A DNA stretch of 6,938 nucleotides from Rickettsiales bacterium (GTDB taxonomy: Bacteria; Pseudomonadota; Alphaproteobacteria; TMED127). This document shows positions 1-6,218 of the stretch, in pieces. Where the stretch lies: assembly GCA_002711515.1 (NCBI GenBank), contig PARN01000026.1, positions 5,399 to 12,336 on the forward strand. The letters run 5' to 3'. The notes below the pieces were generated by a model, which had not been told where the DNA came from, searched no databases, and worked only from the letters and a program-made list of their open reading frames with translations. Both the position numbers and the translations under genes were made by a program. Within the stretch, counting starts at the first letter, position 1, and each line of letters starts with the position of its first letter.

Positions 1-26
1 CCAGAAACAAAAAATCCATCTAACAT
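1..26 (-). CDS. bioD: Dethiobiotin synthetase BioD, 5' end only (partial)
   Basis: On the minus strand the bioC stop TAA (28-26) overlaps an ATG (26-24) by one base, giving TAATG. The frame reads MLDGFFVS followed by a codon starting GG (Gly) and leaves the window. This matches the usual BioD start, a short lead then FFVTGTDT, which opens the P-loop of this ATP-dependent carboxylase. BioD converts 7,8-diaminononanoate, CO2 and ATP to dethiobiotin in the cytoplasm. Only eight complete codons are visible, so the P-loop itself is not seen; the call rests on the N-terminal match and on the gene order bioF-esterase-bioC-bioD, which is the order known from Pseudomonas (bioBFHCD). Another start at 19-17 in a second frame gives MDFLFL, which fits the family less well. 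Confidence 0.7.
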
Positions 27-769
27 TATTTTTTAAGCTTTCTAAAAAAAATAAAACTTATATTATAGTCGACTGAAATTTTAGAGTTTAATTTTCTCAA
101 GTGAAACAATTTGTTTGTTTTTTTGGTTGAGGCATTTGCTCCAATATTTCTTAAATCATAAAAAAAATCTAGAGGCCTCATGTATTTTTTTTTTAAAAAA
201 AGTTCTTTATATTTAAAATAATTCTTCTTTTTATTTATTAATCTTAAAATTTTCTTTTCATCGGGTAATTCATTCATAACATTAATTTTAAGTTTCTTAA
301 GAGTGGTGAAGCTTCTAGAATTTGGGAAAGAAATTAATAAATTGGAATTTAATGTCATGTTTTTTACTAAATCTGAAAATAATTTTTCAAAGTCTCTCGA
401 CCAGTGAAGAGACATATTTGAAAAGATAAAATTAAATCTATCAAACCTGGAAAATGTGTCAAAGTCTTTGACCTGAAAGCTTGCGTTTTTTAGCAATACT
501 TTTTTTTTTGCTAATTCAATCATATTTTTCGAAAAATCAACCAAATGTAGTTCATCAAATTTTTCTACTTTACATAATTGACATGATAACTGCCCAGTTC
601 CTGAACCTAAATCTAGACCCCTAAAATATGAAAAAGAATCTGGAGTTTTACAGATTTTATAAAAATTTACTAATTCGTTACAAACTTGTTTTTGTAATTC
701 AGAATAGTTGTCATAATGGAGAGAACCATTGTCAAAACATTTTCTTATTTTATCATTTTTTTTTAGCAT
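26..769 (-). CDS. bioC: Malonyl-ACP O-methyltransferase BioC
   Basis: This 247-residue protein is a class I SAM-dependent methyltransferase of about the usual BioC length (E. coli BioC is 251 aa). The SAM-binding motif I, LDLGSGTG, lies at residues 52-59. The acidic residue after strand 2 is D78 in LVDFS. The post-motif segment SNMSLHW (117-123) followed by a DFEKLF stretch corresponds to the NxALQW region that marks BioC. BioC methylates the free carboxyl of malonyl-ACP so that fatty acid synthesis can extend it to pimeloyl-ACP methyl ester. The C-terminal third is very rich in Lys, Asn and Phe and diverges from better-known BioC proteins. The ATG at 769-767 lies 17 nt inside the upstream hydrolase gene, and the stop overlaps the next start, so it sits in the middle of a coupled operon. 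The gene contains runs of 9-10 A on its coding strand. There is no signal peptide; the enzyme is cytoplasmic. Confidence 0.88.
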   Translation of the reverse strand: MLKKNDKIRKCFDNGSLHYDNYSELQKQVCNELVNFYKICKTPDSFSYFRGLDLGSGTGQLSCQLCKVEKFDELHLVDFSKNMIELAKKKVLLKNASFQVKDFDTFSRFDRFNFIFSNMSLHWSRDFEKLFSDLVKNMTLNSNLLISFPNSRSFTTLKKLKINVMNELPDEKKILRLINKKKNYFKYKELFLKKKYMRPLDFFYDLRNIGANASTKKTNKLFHLRKLNSKISVDYNISFIFFRKLKK

Positions 770-1430
770 GAAATTCTTTAATAATTCTAATTAAAATTTT
801 GCAAATTTTTTTTGGCTCTATAAATGGTTCTGCATGCTTATTTGTTTTTAAAAAATTAATATGGTGGTTTTTTCTAGAAAGATTTTTAATTTTTTTTATC
901 TCTGGATTAAAAATTTTGTCATCTGTGCCAAAAAAAGAAAATATCTCGCAGTCAAGTTTAAGAAACTCTTTAGTAAAATTCTGATTTTTTAATTTTTTAA
1001 GTGCATTTATTAATTTTTCATAATTCATTAATTTATTTTCTGGGTTATAAAAACTTTTAACCCCACAGTTTTTATAAAATTTTGTCAATACTTGATTGGG
1101 GGATTTGTGAAAATTATAGATCATTAATAATAAAATTTTTTTTTTTTTATCTGCTTCAGATTGGAAACTTAAAAAATCTGGAGTTGAAAAAAAATTGATC
1201 AAAAGGTCTGTTTTAAAATTTCTTTCAAGAAACCAAATAAGACCATAAGAGTGAGTAATAAATATATTTTTAGAATTATTAGAAAAATAAAATTCGTTTG
1301 AATTAGAAAAAAAACCAAGATCTAAAATTTCAATATTACAATCAAAATTTGATTTCAAAAGGTTGCCGACGGGTTTCCAGAAATTTCTATCATAACCCCA
1401 ACCATGAACAAATACTAAATTATATTTCAT
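753..1430 (-). CDS. Alpha/beta hydrolase, probable pimeloyl-ACP methyl ester esterase
   Basis: This 225-residue alpha/beta hydrolase lies between bioF and bioC, where bioH sits in many proteobacteria. A strand leads into VHGWGYDRNFW (8-18), whose HGWG is the oxyanion-hole motif also seen in BioH and BioG. The nucleophile elbow is THSYG (59-63) with Ser61; the first glycine of GxSxG is replaced by Thr. Asp170 or Asp171 in FFGTDDKIFNP is the likely acid and His199 in KHAEPF the likely base, so a full triad is present. Residues about 85-155 would form the lid. The proposed role is removal of the methyl ester from pimeloyl-ACP methyl ester, which ends chain extension and frees substrate for BioF. 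The role is inferred from context: sequence identity to BioH looks low, and several unrelated esterases (BioG, BioK, BioJ, BioV) are known to fill this slot. It overlaps bioF by 11 nt and bioC by 17 nt. A run of 13 A occurs in the coding strand at the KKKK of residues 95-98. No Shine-Dalgarno is seen, consistent with coupling. Confidence 0.75.
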   Translation of the reverse strand: MKYNLVFVHGWGYDRNFWKPVGNLLKSNFDCNIEILDLGFFSNSNEFYFSNNSKNIFITHSYGLIWFLERNFKTDLLINFFSTPDFLSFQSEADKKKKILLLMIYNFHKSPNQVLTKFYKNCGVKSFYNPENKLMNYEKLINALKKLKNQNFTKEFLKLDCEIFSFFGTDDKIFNPEIKKIKNLSRKNHHINFLKTNKHAEPFIEPKKICKILIRIIKEFHAKKK

Positions 1431-2598
1431 GCAAATTAACTGAGGAAATCAAAGATACAAATTTCTTGATAATTTCCCTATCCATAGTTGCGGTTAAAGA
1501 TAGTCTGATTCTCTCCGAACCGACTGGAACTGTTGGAGGTTTTATTAACTTCGTAAAGAAACCACTTTTTCTTAAAAAGTTTGTTAGTTTCAAACATTTT
1601 TTTGGACATCGCATTATAATAGGAATGATTTGAGAATTAGAACGACCAGTGTTAAATGAATTCTTCTTAAGCTCATTCAAAAGATATTCGGAATTTTTTA
1701 ATAATTTCTTCCTTAAATAATCTAGTTTAGGCATTAACTTTACTGCTTGATAAATCGATCCAAGAATTGATGGAGGTAAAGCGGTCGAGTATATCAGACC
1801 ACCACAAGTATTTATTATTTTTTGTGATATTTCTTCGGATGAAGAAACAAATGCACCATAACTGCCAAAAGACTTTCCAAAAGTTCCTACAACTACTTCT
1901 CTTTCATACTTTTTACCAGAGGAAGACAAGCCAAATCCCTGTTTACCATATACTCCAGCTGCGTGTGCCTCATCAAGATATAAAATTGCATGGTATCTTT
2001 TTGCTAAAAATCTTAAACCAGAAACATCTACTTTGTCACCATCCATACTAAATAATGTTTCCGAGATTATAATCTTTGGAGTAAACTTACAGGCTTTCCT
2101 TATAACACTTTCTAAATGATTTAAATCTGTATGACGATATCTAAAAATTTTCTGTCTTGTAAGATAACAACCATGATTTAAACTTGAATGATTTAGTTTG
2201 TCTGTAAAAATCATAAACTTTTTTTTAGAACCTAAATTGTTTTCTGTAAGTGACGGTATAAGTGTTGAATTTAGTAAATATCCGCTTCCTACAATCAATG
2301 TTTGTTCATTATTTGTCATTTTACTTAAGTTCTTTTCAATCAAACTTATCTTATCCAGATTACCCGAAATTAATCTTGAAGAAGATAAGCTTGTTCCAAA
2401 CTTTTCTGTCCAATTTTTTGACGTTTTAATTAAGGTTTTGTTTTTAGAAAGCCCTAAATAATCGTTACTTGAAAAGTTAATAAATTTTTTTCCTCTAATA
2501 ATAATTTTGTCTACATCTTCTTCATTAAGTCTTGAAGATAAATTTACATTTATTAATTTTCTGTTGTTTTTTTTATTATTTGAAATTATTTTAATCAC
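1420..2598 (-). CDS. bioF: 8-amino-7-oxononanoate synthase BioF
   Basis: BioF is a PLP enzyme that condenses pimeloyl-ACP with L-alanine to give 8-amino-7-oxononanoate, CO2 and free ACP. The 392 residues are close to the E. coli length of 384. Family landmarks are all in place: NFSSNDYLGL (41-50), GSGYLLN (104-110), the ring-stacking His137 in LNHSSL, FSMDGD (183-188), the cofactor-binding DEAH (209-212), the Schiff-base lysine Lys242 in TFGKSFG, IYSTALPP (269-276) and KPPTVPVGSERIRLSL (353-368). The start is GTG at 2598-2596: an in-frame TAG lies two codons upstream (2604-2602) and there is no ATG before the conserved region. No Shine-Dalgarno precedes it. The gene is first in the minus-strand biotin operon and diverges from metY across 43 bp. 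It could be confused with other alpha-oxoamine synthases (KBL, HemA, SPT), but the PPTVP motif and neighbours favour BioF. Confidence 0.95.
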   Translation of the reverse strand: MIKIISNNKKNNRKLINVNLSSRLNEEDVDKIIIRGKKFINFSSNDYLGLSKNKTLIKTSKNWTEKFGTSLSSSRLISGNLDKISLIEKNLSKMTNNEQTLIVGSGYLLNSTLIPSLTENNLGSKKKFMIFTDKLNHSSLNHGCYLTRQKIFRYRHTDLNHLESVIRKACKFTPKIIISETLFSMDGDKVDVSGLRFLAKRYHAILYLDEAHAAGVYGKQGFGLSSSGKKYEREVVVGTFGKSFGSYGAFVSSSEEISQKIINTCGGLIYSTALPPSILGSIYQAVKLMPKLDYLRKKLLKNSEYLLNELKKNSFNTGRSNSQIIPIIMRCPKKCLKLTNFLRKSGFFTKLIKPPTVPVGSERIRLSLTATMDREIIKKFVSLISSVNLHEI

Positions 2599-2608
2599 AG
2601 TCTAAAGT
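2580..2608 (+). promoter_or_regulatory. Possible promoter of metY-hemB
   Basis: TTGAAA (2580-2585) and TAAAGT (2603-2608) are separated by 17 nt on the plus strand and match the sigma-70 consensus at five and four of six positions. The -35 box would lie inside the first codons of bioF. The leader to the metY ATG would be about 27 nt. The centre of the gap also holds a perfect ATTAA/TTAAT inverted repeat around TATAT (2616-2630), which could be an operator or simply AT-rich sequence. No Shine-Dalgarno is visible before metY. Confidence 0.3.
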
Positions 2609-2612
2609 ATTA

Positions 2613-2642
2613 ATTATTAATATATTTAATTAATTATCTCAA
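2613..2642 (-). promoter_or_regulatory. Possible promoter of the biotin operon
   Basis: On the minus strand TTGAGA (2642-2637) resembles a -35 box and AATAAT (2618-2613) a -10 box, with an 18-nt spacer. Transcription would then begin roughly at 2606, leaving a leader of under ten bases before the GTG start, so the mRNA would be nearly leaderless. The region is so AT-rich that -10-like hexamers occur by chance, so this is a weak call. The -35 box would overlap the first base of metY. Confidence 0.35.
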
Positions 2643-3919
2643 TGAAAGAAGAAACAATAGTTCTACATTCCGGTCACAGAAAAGACGAAACAACAACATC
2701 TGTTGCTGTGCCAATCTATCAAACAACATCTTATCAATTTGAAAATACTGAGCATGCATCTAAGTTATTCTCGCTTCAAGAGCTAGGAAATATATATACC
2801 AGGATTATGAATCCAACATGTGCTGTTCTGGAAGAAAGAGTCGCGAAACTTGAGGGTGGAGTAGCTGCATTAGCAGTAAGTTCTGGTCAAGCAGCTTCTG
2901 CTTTTTCAGTTCAAAATATATGTCACGCAGGTGATAACTTTGTAAGCTCAACAGATTTATATGGTGGTACCTGGAATCTATTTTCAAATACACTTAAAGA
3001 AATTGGAATTGAGTGTAGATTTGTGGATCCATCAAAACCCGAGCAGTTTGAGAATGCAATTGATGCAAAAACAAGATGTATTTACGCTGAGACCCTACCA
3101 AACCCTAAACTGCAAGTCTTTCCTATCAAGGAAGTCTCAGAAATTGGAAAAAGACATAAAGTCCCACTTATTGTTGACAATACAGCAGCACCTTATATAT
3201 CAAAACCTCTTTCTCACGGAGCCAACATCATTGTTACATCCACAACCAAATACATAGGTGGCCACGGTGTATCAATTGGAGGTTTAATTATTGATGGTGG
3301 AAACTTTGATTGGGAAGCTGCAGGTGATAGATTTCCTATGCTAAACTCTCCCGATCCAAGTTATCATGGTGCCGTATGGTCGCAAGCCGCTAAACCTTTG
3401 GGTCCAATTGCTTACATTCTCCGTGCTAGAGTAATTTTATTAAGAGATTACGGATCAGCAATGAGTCCGTTTAATGCATTTACTTTTATACAAGGTCTAG
3501 AAACACTCCCACTAAGGATGCAAAGGCATTGTGAAAATGCAGAAAAAGTAGCTAACTTCCTTCTCGATCATAAAAAAGTAGAAAAAGTTATTTATCCAAG
3601 TCTTATGAAAGATGAGTTTCTAAAAAGAGCCAAAACCTATCTGGAAAAAGGTTTTGGTGCACTTGTAGGATTTGAATTAAAAGATGGGGTCGATGCTGGG
3701 AAAAAATTTATAGATAACTTAAAGATGTTTTACCACGTAGCTAACATAGGAGATGCAAGATCTCTTGCAATTCATCCTTCATCAACAACCCACTCGCAAC
3801 TTTCTGGAGAAGAACAATTATCTTCAGGTGTCACACCAGGATATGTTAGGTTGTCAATTGGAATAGAACATATTGACGATATACTGCAAGATCTAGAACA
3901 AGCTCTTAACAACATTTAA
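2642..3919 (+). CDS. metY: O-acetylhomoserine sulfhydrylase (MetY type)
   Basis: This 425-residue protein belongs to the Cys/Met-metabolism PLP family, and its length fits MetY better than the shorter cystathionine enzymes MetB and MetC (about 380-400 aa). It uses O-acetylhomoserine and sulfide to make homocysteine and acetate, the direct sulfhydrylation route to methionine. Visible landmarks: YTRIMNPT (52-59) with the phosphate-binding Tyr and Arg contributed across the dimer, SSGQAA (80-85), DLYGGT (105-110) with the Tyr that stacks on PLP, VDNT (178-181) with the Asp that pairs with the pyridine nitrogen, Lys203 in STTKYIGGHG as Schiff-base lysine, NIGDARSLAIHPSSTTH (368-384) and VRLSIGIE (402-409). 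The long insertion at about 217-245 is typical of OAH sulfhydrylases. ATG at 2642 is the first start after the divergent gap. Its TAA overlaps the hemB ATG. O-succinylhomoserine as substrate (MetZ) is possible but less likely at this length. Confidence 0.92.
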   Translation: MKEETIVLHSGHRKDETTTSVAVPIYQTTSYQFENTEHASKLFSLQELGNIYTRIMNPTCAVLEERVAKLEGGVAALAVSSGQAASAFSVQNICHAGDNFVSSTDLYGGTWNLFSNTLKEIGIECRFVDPSKPEQFENAIDAKTRCIYAETLPNPKLQVFPIKEVSEIGKRHKVPLIVDNTAAPYISKPLSHGANIIVTSTTKYIGGHGVSIGGLIIDGGNFDWEAAGDRFPMLNSPDPSYHGAVWSQAAKPLGPIAYILRARVILLRDYGSAMSPFNAFTFIQGLETLPLRMQRHCENAEKVANFLLDHKKVEKVIYPSLMKDEFLKRAKTYLEKGFGALVGFELKDGVDAGKKFIDNLKMFYHVANIGDARSLAIHPSSTTHSQLSGEEQLSSGVTPGYVRLSIGIEHIDDILQDLEQALNNI

Positions 3920-4923
3920 TGACTTACTCGATTTCAAGAGATTTTCCTTTTTATAGAGGAAGAAAACTGCGTAGTACTGAGTTCTTAAGAGATTCTGTGG
4001 CTGAAACAAAACTGTCTGTTGAAGACTTGGTAATGCCATATTTTATAAGAGAAAATGATGATAAACCATTAATCCATGGAATGCCCGGAATAAAAAGACT
4101 TACAGAAAATGAATTGATAGAAGAAATAAAAAAAATAAAGGATCTGGGAGTAAAAATGATAGCTATTTTTCCTAAAGTTTCAGAAAAAAAAAAGACAACA
4201 GATGCAAAAGAAGCCTTAAATGAAAATAATCTCATATGTCGTGTCCTGAGAAAAGTTAAAAAACAAATACCTGAAATGATTACAATATGTGATGTGGCTT
4301 TAGATGCTTACACAAAATCTGGACATGATGGTGTACTGAATAAACAAGGAATAGTTGATAATGATAAAACAATCAAAATCCTGGCTAAGATGTCATTTTT
4401 GTTTGCATCCAATGATTGTGATGTAATCGCACCTAGTGATATGATGGATGGTAGAGTAAAAGTAATCAGAGAATACCTTGAAAAAAAAAAACTTTTTAAT
4501 ACCTGCATTCTGTCATACAGCTCGAAGTTTTGTTCAAATTTTTACTCACCATTTAGAGATGCTCTTGGAAGTAAAAAAAATATTGAAGGATCAAATAAAA
4601 AGACATATCAGATAGACTTCAGAAATAGAAGAGAAGCAATAAAAGAATCACTAGAAGATATCAAAGAAGGTGCAGACATTTTAATGGTAAAACCAGCTGG
4701 TTATTATCTTGACATAATTAGAGATATAAAAGAAAAATGCTTGATTCCTATTGCTGCGTATCAAGTAAGTGGTGAATATTCTATGATTAAGAAAACTTCT
4801 GAATCAGGGATTATTGACTATAAAAACTGTGTTTTAGAAAGCTTGTATTGTATAAAAAGATCAGGTGCAGACTTGATATTTTCATATTTCACAAGTGAAG
4901 CTGCAAAATGGTTAAAATCATAA
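3919..4923 (+). CDS. hemB: Delta-aminolevulinic acid dehydratase (porphobilinogen synthase)
   Basis: HemB condenses two 5-aminolevulinate molecules to porphobilinogen, the second common step of tetrapyrrole synthesis. The 334 residues compare with 324 in E. coli. The two active-site lysines are Lys203 in YSSKFCSNFYSPFRD and Lys258 in MVKPAGYY, the latter forming the P-site Schiff base. The metal loop DVALDAYTKSGHDG (125-138) has Asp129 and Asp137 where zinc enzymes have Cys, and Ala127 for the first Cys, which places it in the aspartate-rich, zinc-independent class common in alphaproteobacteria and pseudomonads. The usual DPYTxHG is here DAYTKSG. APSDMMDGRV (171-180) and the QIDFRNRREA segment (231-240) are as expected. 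ATG at 3919 overlaps the metY stop as TAATG and has no clear Shine-Dalgarno, implying translational coupling to metY. There is no obvious pathway link between the two genes. Confidence 0.95.
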   Translation: MTYSISRDFPFYRGRKLRSTEFLRDSVAETKLSVEDLVMPYFIRENDDKPLIHGMPGIKRLTENELIEEIKKIKDLGVKMIAIFPKVSEKKKTTDAKEALNENNLICRVLRKVKKQIPEMITICDVALDAYTKSGHDGVLNKQGIVDNDKTIKILAKMSFLFASNDCDVIAPSDMMDGRVKVIREYLEKKKLFNTCILSYSSKFCSNFYSPFRDALGSKKNIEGSNKKTYQIDFRNRREAIKESLEDIKEGADILMVKPAGYYLDIIRDIKEKCLIPIAAYQVSGEYSMIKKTSESGIIDYKNCVLESLYCIKRSGADLIFSYFTSEAAKWLKS

Positions 4924-4938
4924 TGTTGATTAATAGAC

Positions 4939-4967
4939 TTGATTTTTAATCATTATAATAATAATTT
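4939..4967 (+). promoter_or_regulatory. Possible promoter of sgaA operon
   Basis: In the 68-bp gap after hemB, TTGATT (4939-4944) and TAATTT (4962-4967) are 17 nt apart and could act as -35 and -10 boxes. A perfect TATAAT at 4954-4959 is also present but has no good -35 partner at the usual distance. The gap is the only one on the plus strand wide enough for a promoter downstream of metY, so a transcription start before sgaA is plausible; which hexamer is used is uncertain. Confidence 0.35.
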
Positions 4968-4978
4968 AGTGTTTATTT

Positions 4979-4985
4979 AAAGGAG
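4979..4985 (+). promoter_or_regulatory. Strong ribosome binding site of sgaA
   Basis: AAAGGAG ends six bases before the sgaA ATG (4992), close to ideal spacing. It is the only clear Shine-Dalgarno sequence at an intergenic start in this window and fixes the sgaA start codon. Confidence 0.85.
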
Positions 4986-4991
4986 AATTTA

Positions 4992-6218
4992 ATGAGTAGA
5001 AAACATCCAGGAAGATTTCATATTTTTATACCAGGTCCAACAAATATTCCAGAGAGGATTTTAAACGCAATGCATATTTCCTCTGAAGATCAAAGAAACC
5101 CTGAAATACCGGAACTCACGATCCCATTATACAATGACGTAAAAAAAGTTTTCAAATCAAAAGACGGTCAAGTCTTTTTATTTCCTGGTTCGGGTACGGG
5201 AGCTTGGGAGTCTGCAATAATAAATACAATGTCTCCTGACGAAAAAGTATTGATTTACAGGTACGGACAATTTAGCCATCTCTGGGCTGATATGTTTCAA
5301 AGGCTAGGTCTTGATGCCGAAATAGTTGATAGAGATTGGGGAACAGGAACACCACCTGAAGAAATTGAAAAAACTCTGAAAGCTGATGTTGATCACAAGA
5401 TAAAAGTTGTTTGTGTCACACAGAATGAAACAGCCACTGGTGTAACATCTCACGTTCAAGATGTCAGAGCCGCGATGGATGCATGCAATCATCCTGCACT
5501 CCTATTCGTTGATGGGGTAAGCTCGATCGCATCGATAGATTTTAGAATGGACGAATGGAAAGTTGACTGTGCAATCTCAGGTTCTCAGAAAGGTTTTATG
5601 CTTCCTTCTGGAATGGCTATAATGTGTGTTAGTCAAAAAGCCTTACAAGCTCATAAATCTGCAAAACTTAAAAGATGTTATTATTCATGGGAAGATCAAA
5701 TTGCCACTAATAAAGACGGTTATTTTCCTTACACACCACAAATTCCTATGTTAAGAGCTCTTCAAGAATCATGTAATATGATTTTTGAGGAAGGCCTTGA
5801 GAACGTCTTCAAAAGACATAACAGAATTGCAGAAGGAGTCAGAAGAGCAGTCCTTGAAGGTTGGAATCTTAAACTTTGTGCTCAAGATCCATACTGGTAT
5901 TCTGACACAGTAACGGCCATAGTAGTACCAGAAGGGAACGATGCAAAAGAAGTTATTTCAACAGCATTTTTCAAATATCACCTCTCACTAGGAGCGGGTC
6001 TTACAAAAGTAGCAGGTAAAGTATTCAGAATTGGGCATCTTGGTGACCTCAATGAGCTTCAAGCTTCTGCTGCAATAAATGGAGCAGAAATGGCCATGAT
6101 TGATTCTGGAATTAAAGTACAACCAGGAAGCGGAGTTGCCGCTGCCTCAGAATATTGGAGAAAGGCCTTAGATAATGACGCAAAACTTAAGAGTGTTGGT
6201 AACAAGGAAGTGGCCTGA
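4992..6218 (+). CDS. sgaA: Serine-glyoxylate aminotransferase
   Basis: This 408-residue class V PLP aminotransferase moves the amino group of serine to glyoxylate, giving hydroxypyruvate and glycine. Landmarks are FIPGPTNIP (12-20), FLFPGSGTGAWES (62-74), FGQFSHLW-like YGQFSHLW (91-98), TQNETATGV (143-151), LFVDGVSS (171-178) with Asp174 under the pyridine ring, Lys200 in SGSQKGFMLP as Schiff-base lysine, YYSWEDQ (230-236), YFPYTPQIP (244-252) and VFRIGHLGDL (344-353) with Arg346 as likely carboxylate binder. The PGRxHxFIPGPTNIP start, the SWEDQ segment and the LSLGAGL segment resemble SgaA of serine-cycle methylotrophs more than the related aspartate-glyoxylate aminotransferase BhcA, which remains the main alternative. 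The following gene is a hydroxypyruvate reductase that would use its product, which supports the call. Start fixed by AAAGGAG at 4979-4985. The last 44 nt also encode the start of the next gene. Cytoplasmic; no signal peptide. Confidence 0.92.
   Translation: MSRKHPGRFHIFIPGPTNIPERILNAMHISSEDQRNPEIPELTIPLYNDVKKVFKSKDGQVFLFPGSGTGAWESAIINTMSPDEKVLIYRYGQFSHLWADMFQRLGLDAEIVDRDWGTGTPPEEIEKTLKADVDHKIKVVCVTQNETATGVTSHVQDVRAAMDACNHPALLFVDGVSSIASIDFRMDEWKVDCAISGSQKGFMLPSGMAIMCVSQKALQAHKSAKLKRCYYSWEDQIATNKDGYFPYTPQIPMLRALQESCNMIFEEGLENVFKRHNRIAEGVRRAVLEGWNLKLCAQDPYWYSDTVTAIVVPEGNDAKEVISTAFFKYHLSLGAGLTKVAGKVFRIGHLGDLNELQASAAINGAEMAMIDSGIKVQPGSGVAAASEYWRKALDNDAKLKSVGNKEVA

Noticed and set aside
1..19. ATG at 19-17 on the minus strand (MDFLFL) as the start of the gene after bioC.
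   Set aside because: The overlapping frame from 26 gives MLDGFFVSG, a far better match to BioD, with a TAATG coupling.
1349..2461. Several plus-strand open frames of 60-95 codons across the bioF and esterase genes.
   Set aside because: They are antisense shadows of strongly supported genes, with no initiation signals or protein-like motifs.
2599..2641. SAM riboswitch before metY.
   Set aside because: The gap is too short and is nearly all A/T; no GC-containing stem or pseudoknot can be drawn.
4923..4949. Eight-codon ORF (MLINRLDF) whose ATG overlaps the hemB stop as TAATG.
   Set aside because: It is too short to judge, has no recognisable content, and such ATGs after TAA are common in AT-rich sequence.
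4927..4952. Inverted repeat TGATTAA / TTAATCA with a 12-nt loop after hemB, as a possible terminator.
   Set aside because: The 7-bp stem has a single G-C pair, the loop is long and no T-run follows on the plus strand. It is too weak to call and overlaps the possible sgaA promoter.
4992..6218. BhcA (aspartate-glyoxylate aminotransferase) as the identity of the class V aminotransferase.
   Set aside because: The N-terminal PGRFHIFIPGPTNIP, YYSWEDQ and LSLGAGL segments fit SgaA better, and the next gene uses hydroxypyruvate rather than beta-hydroxyaspartate.
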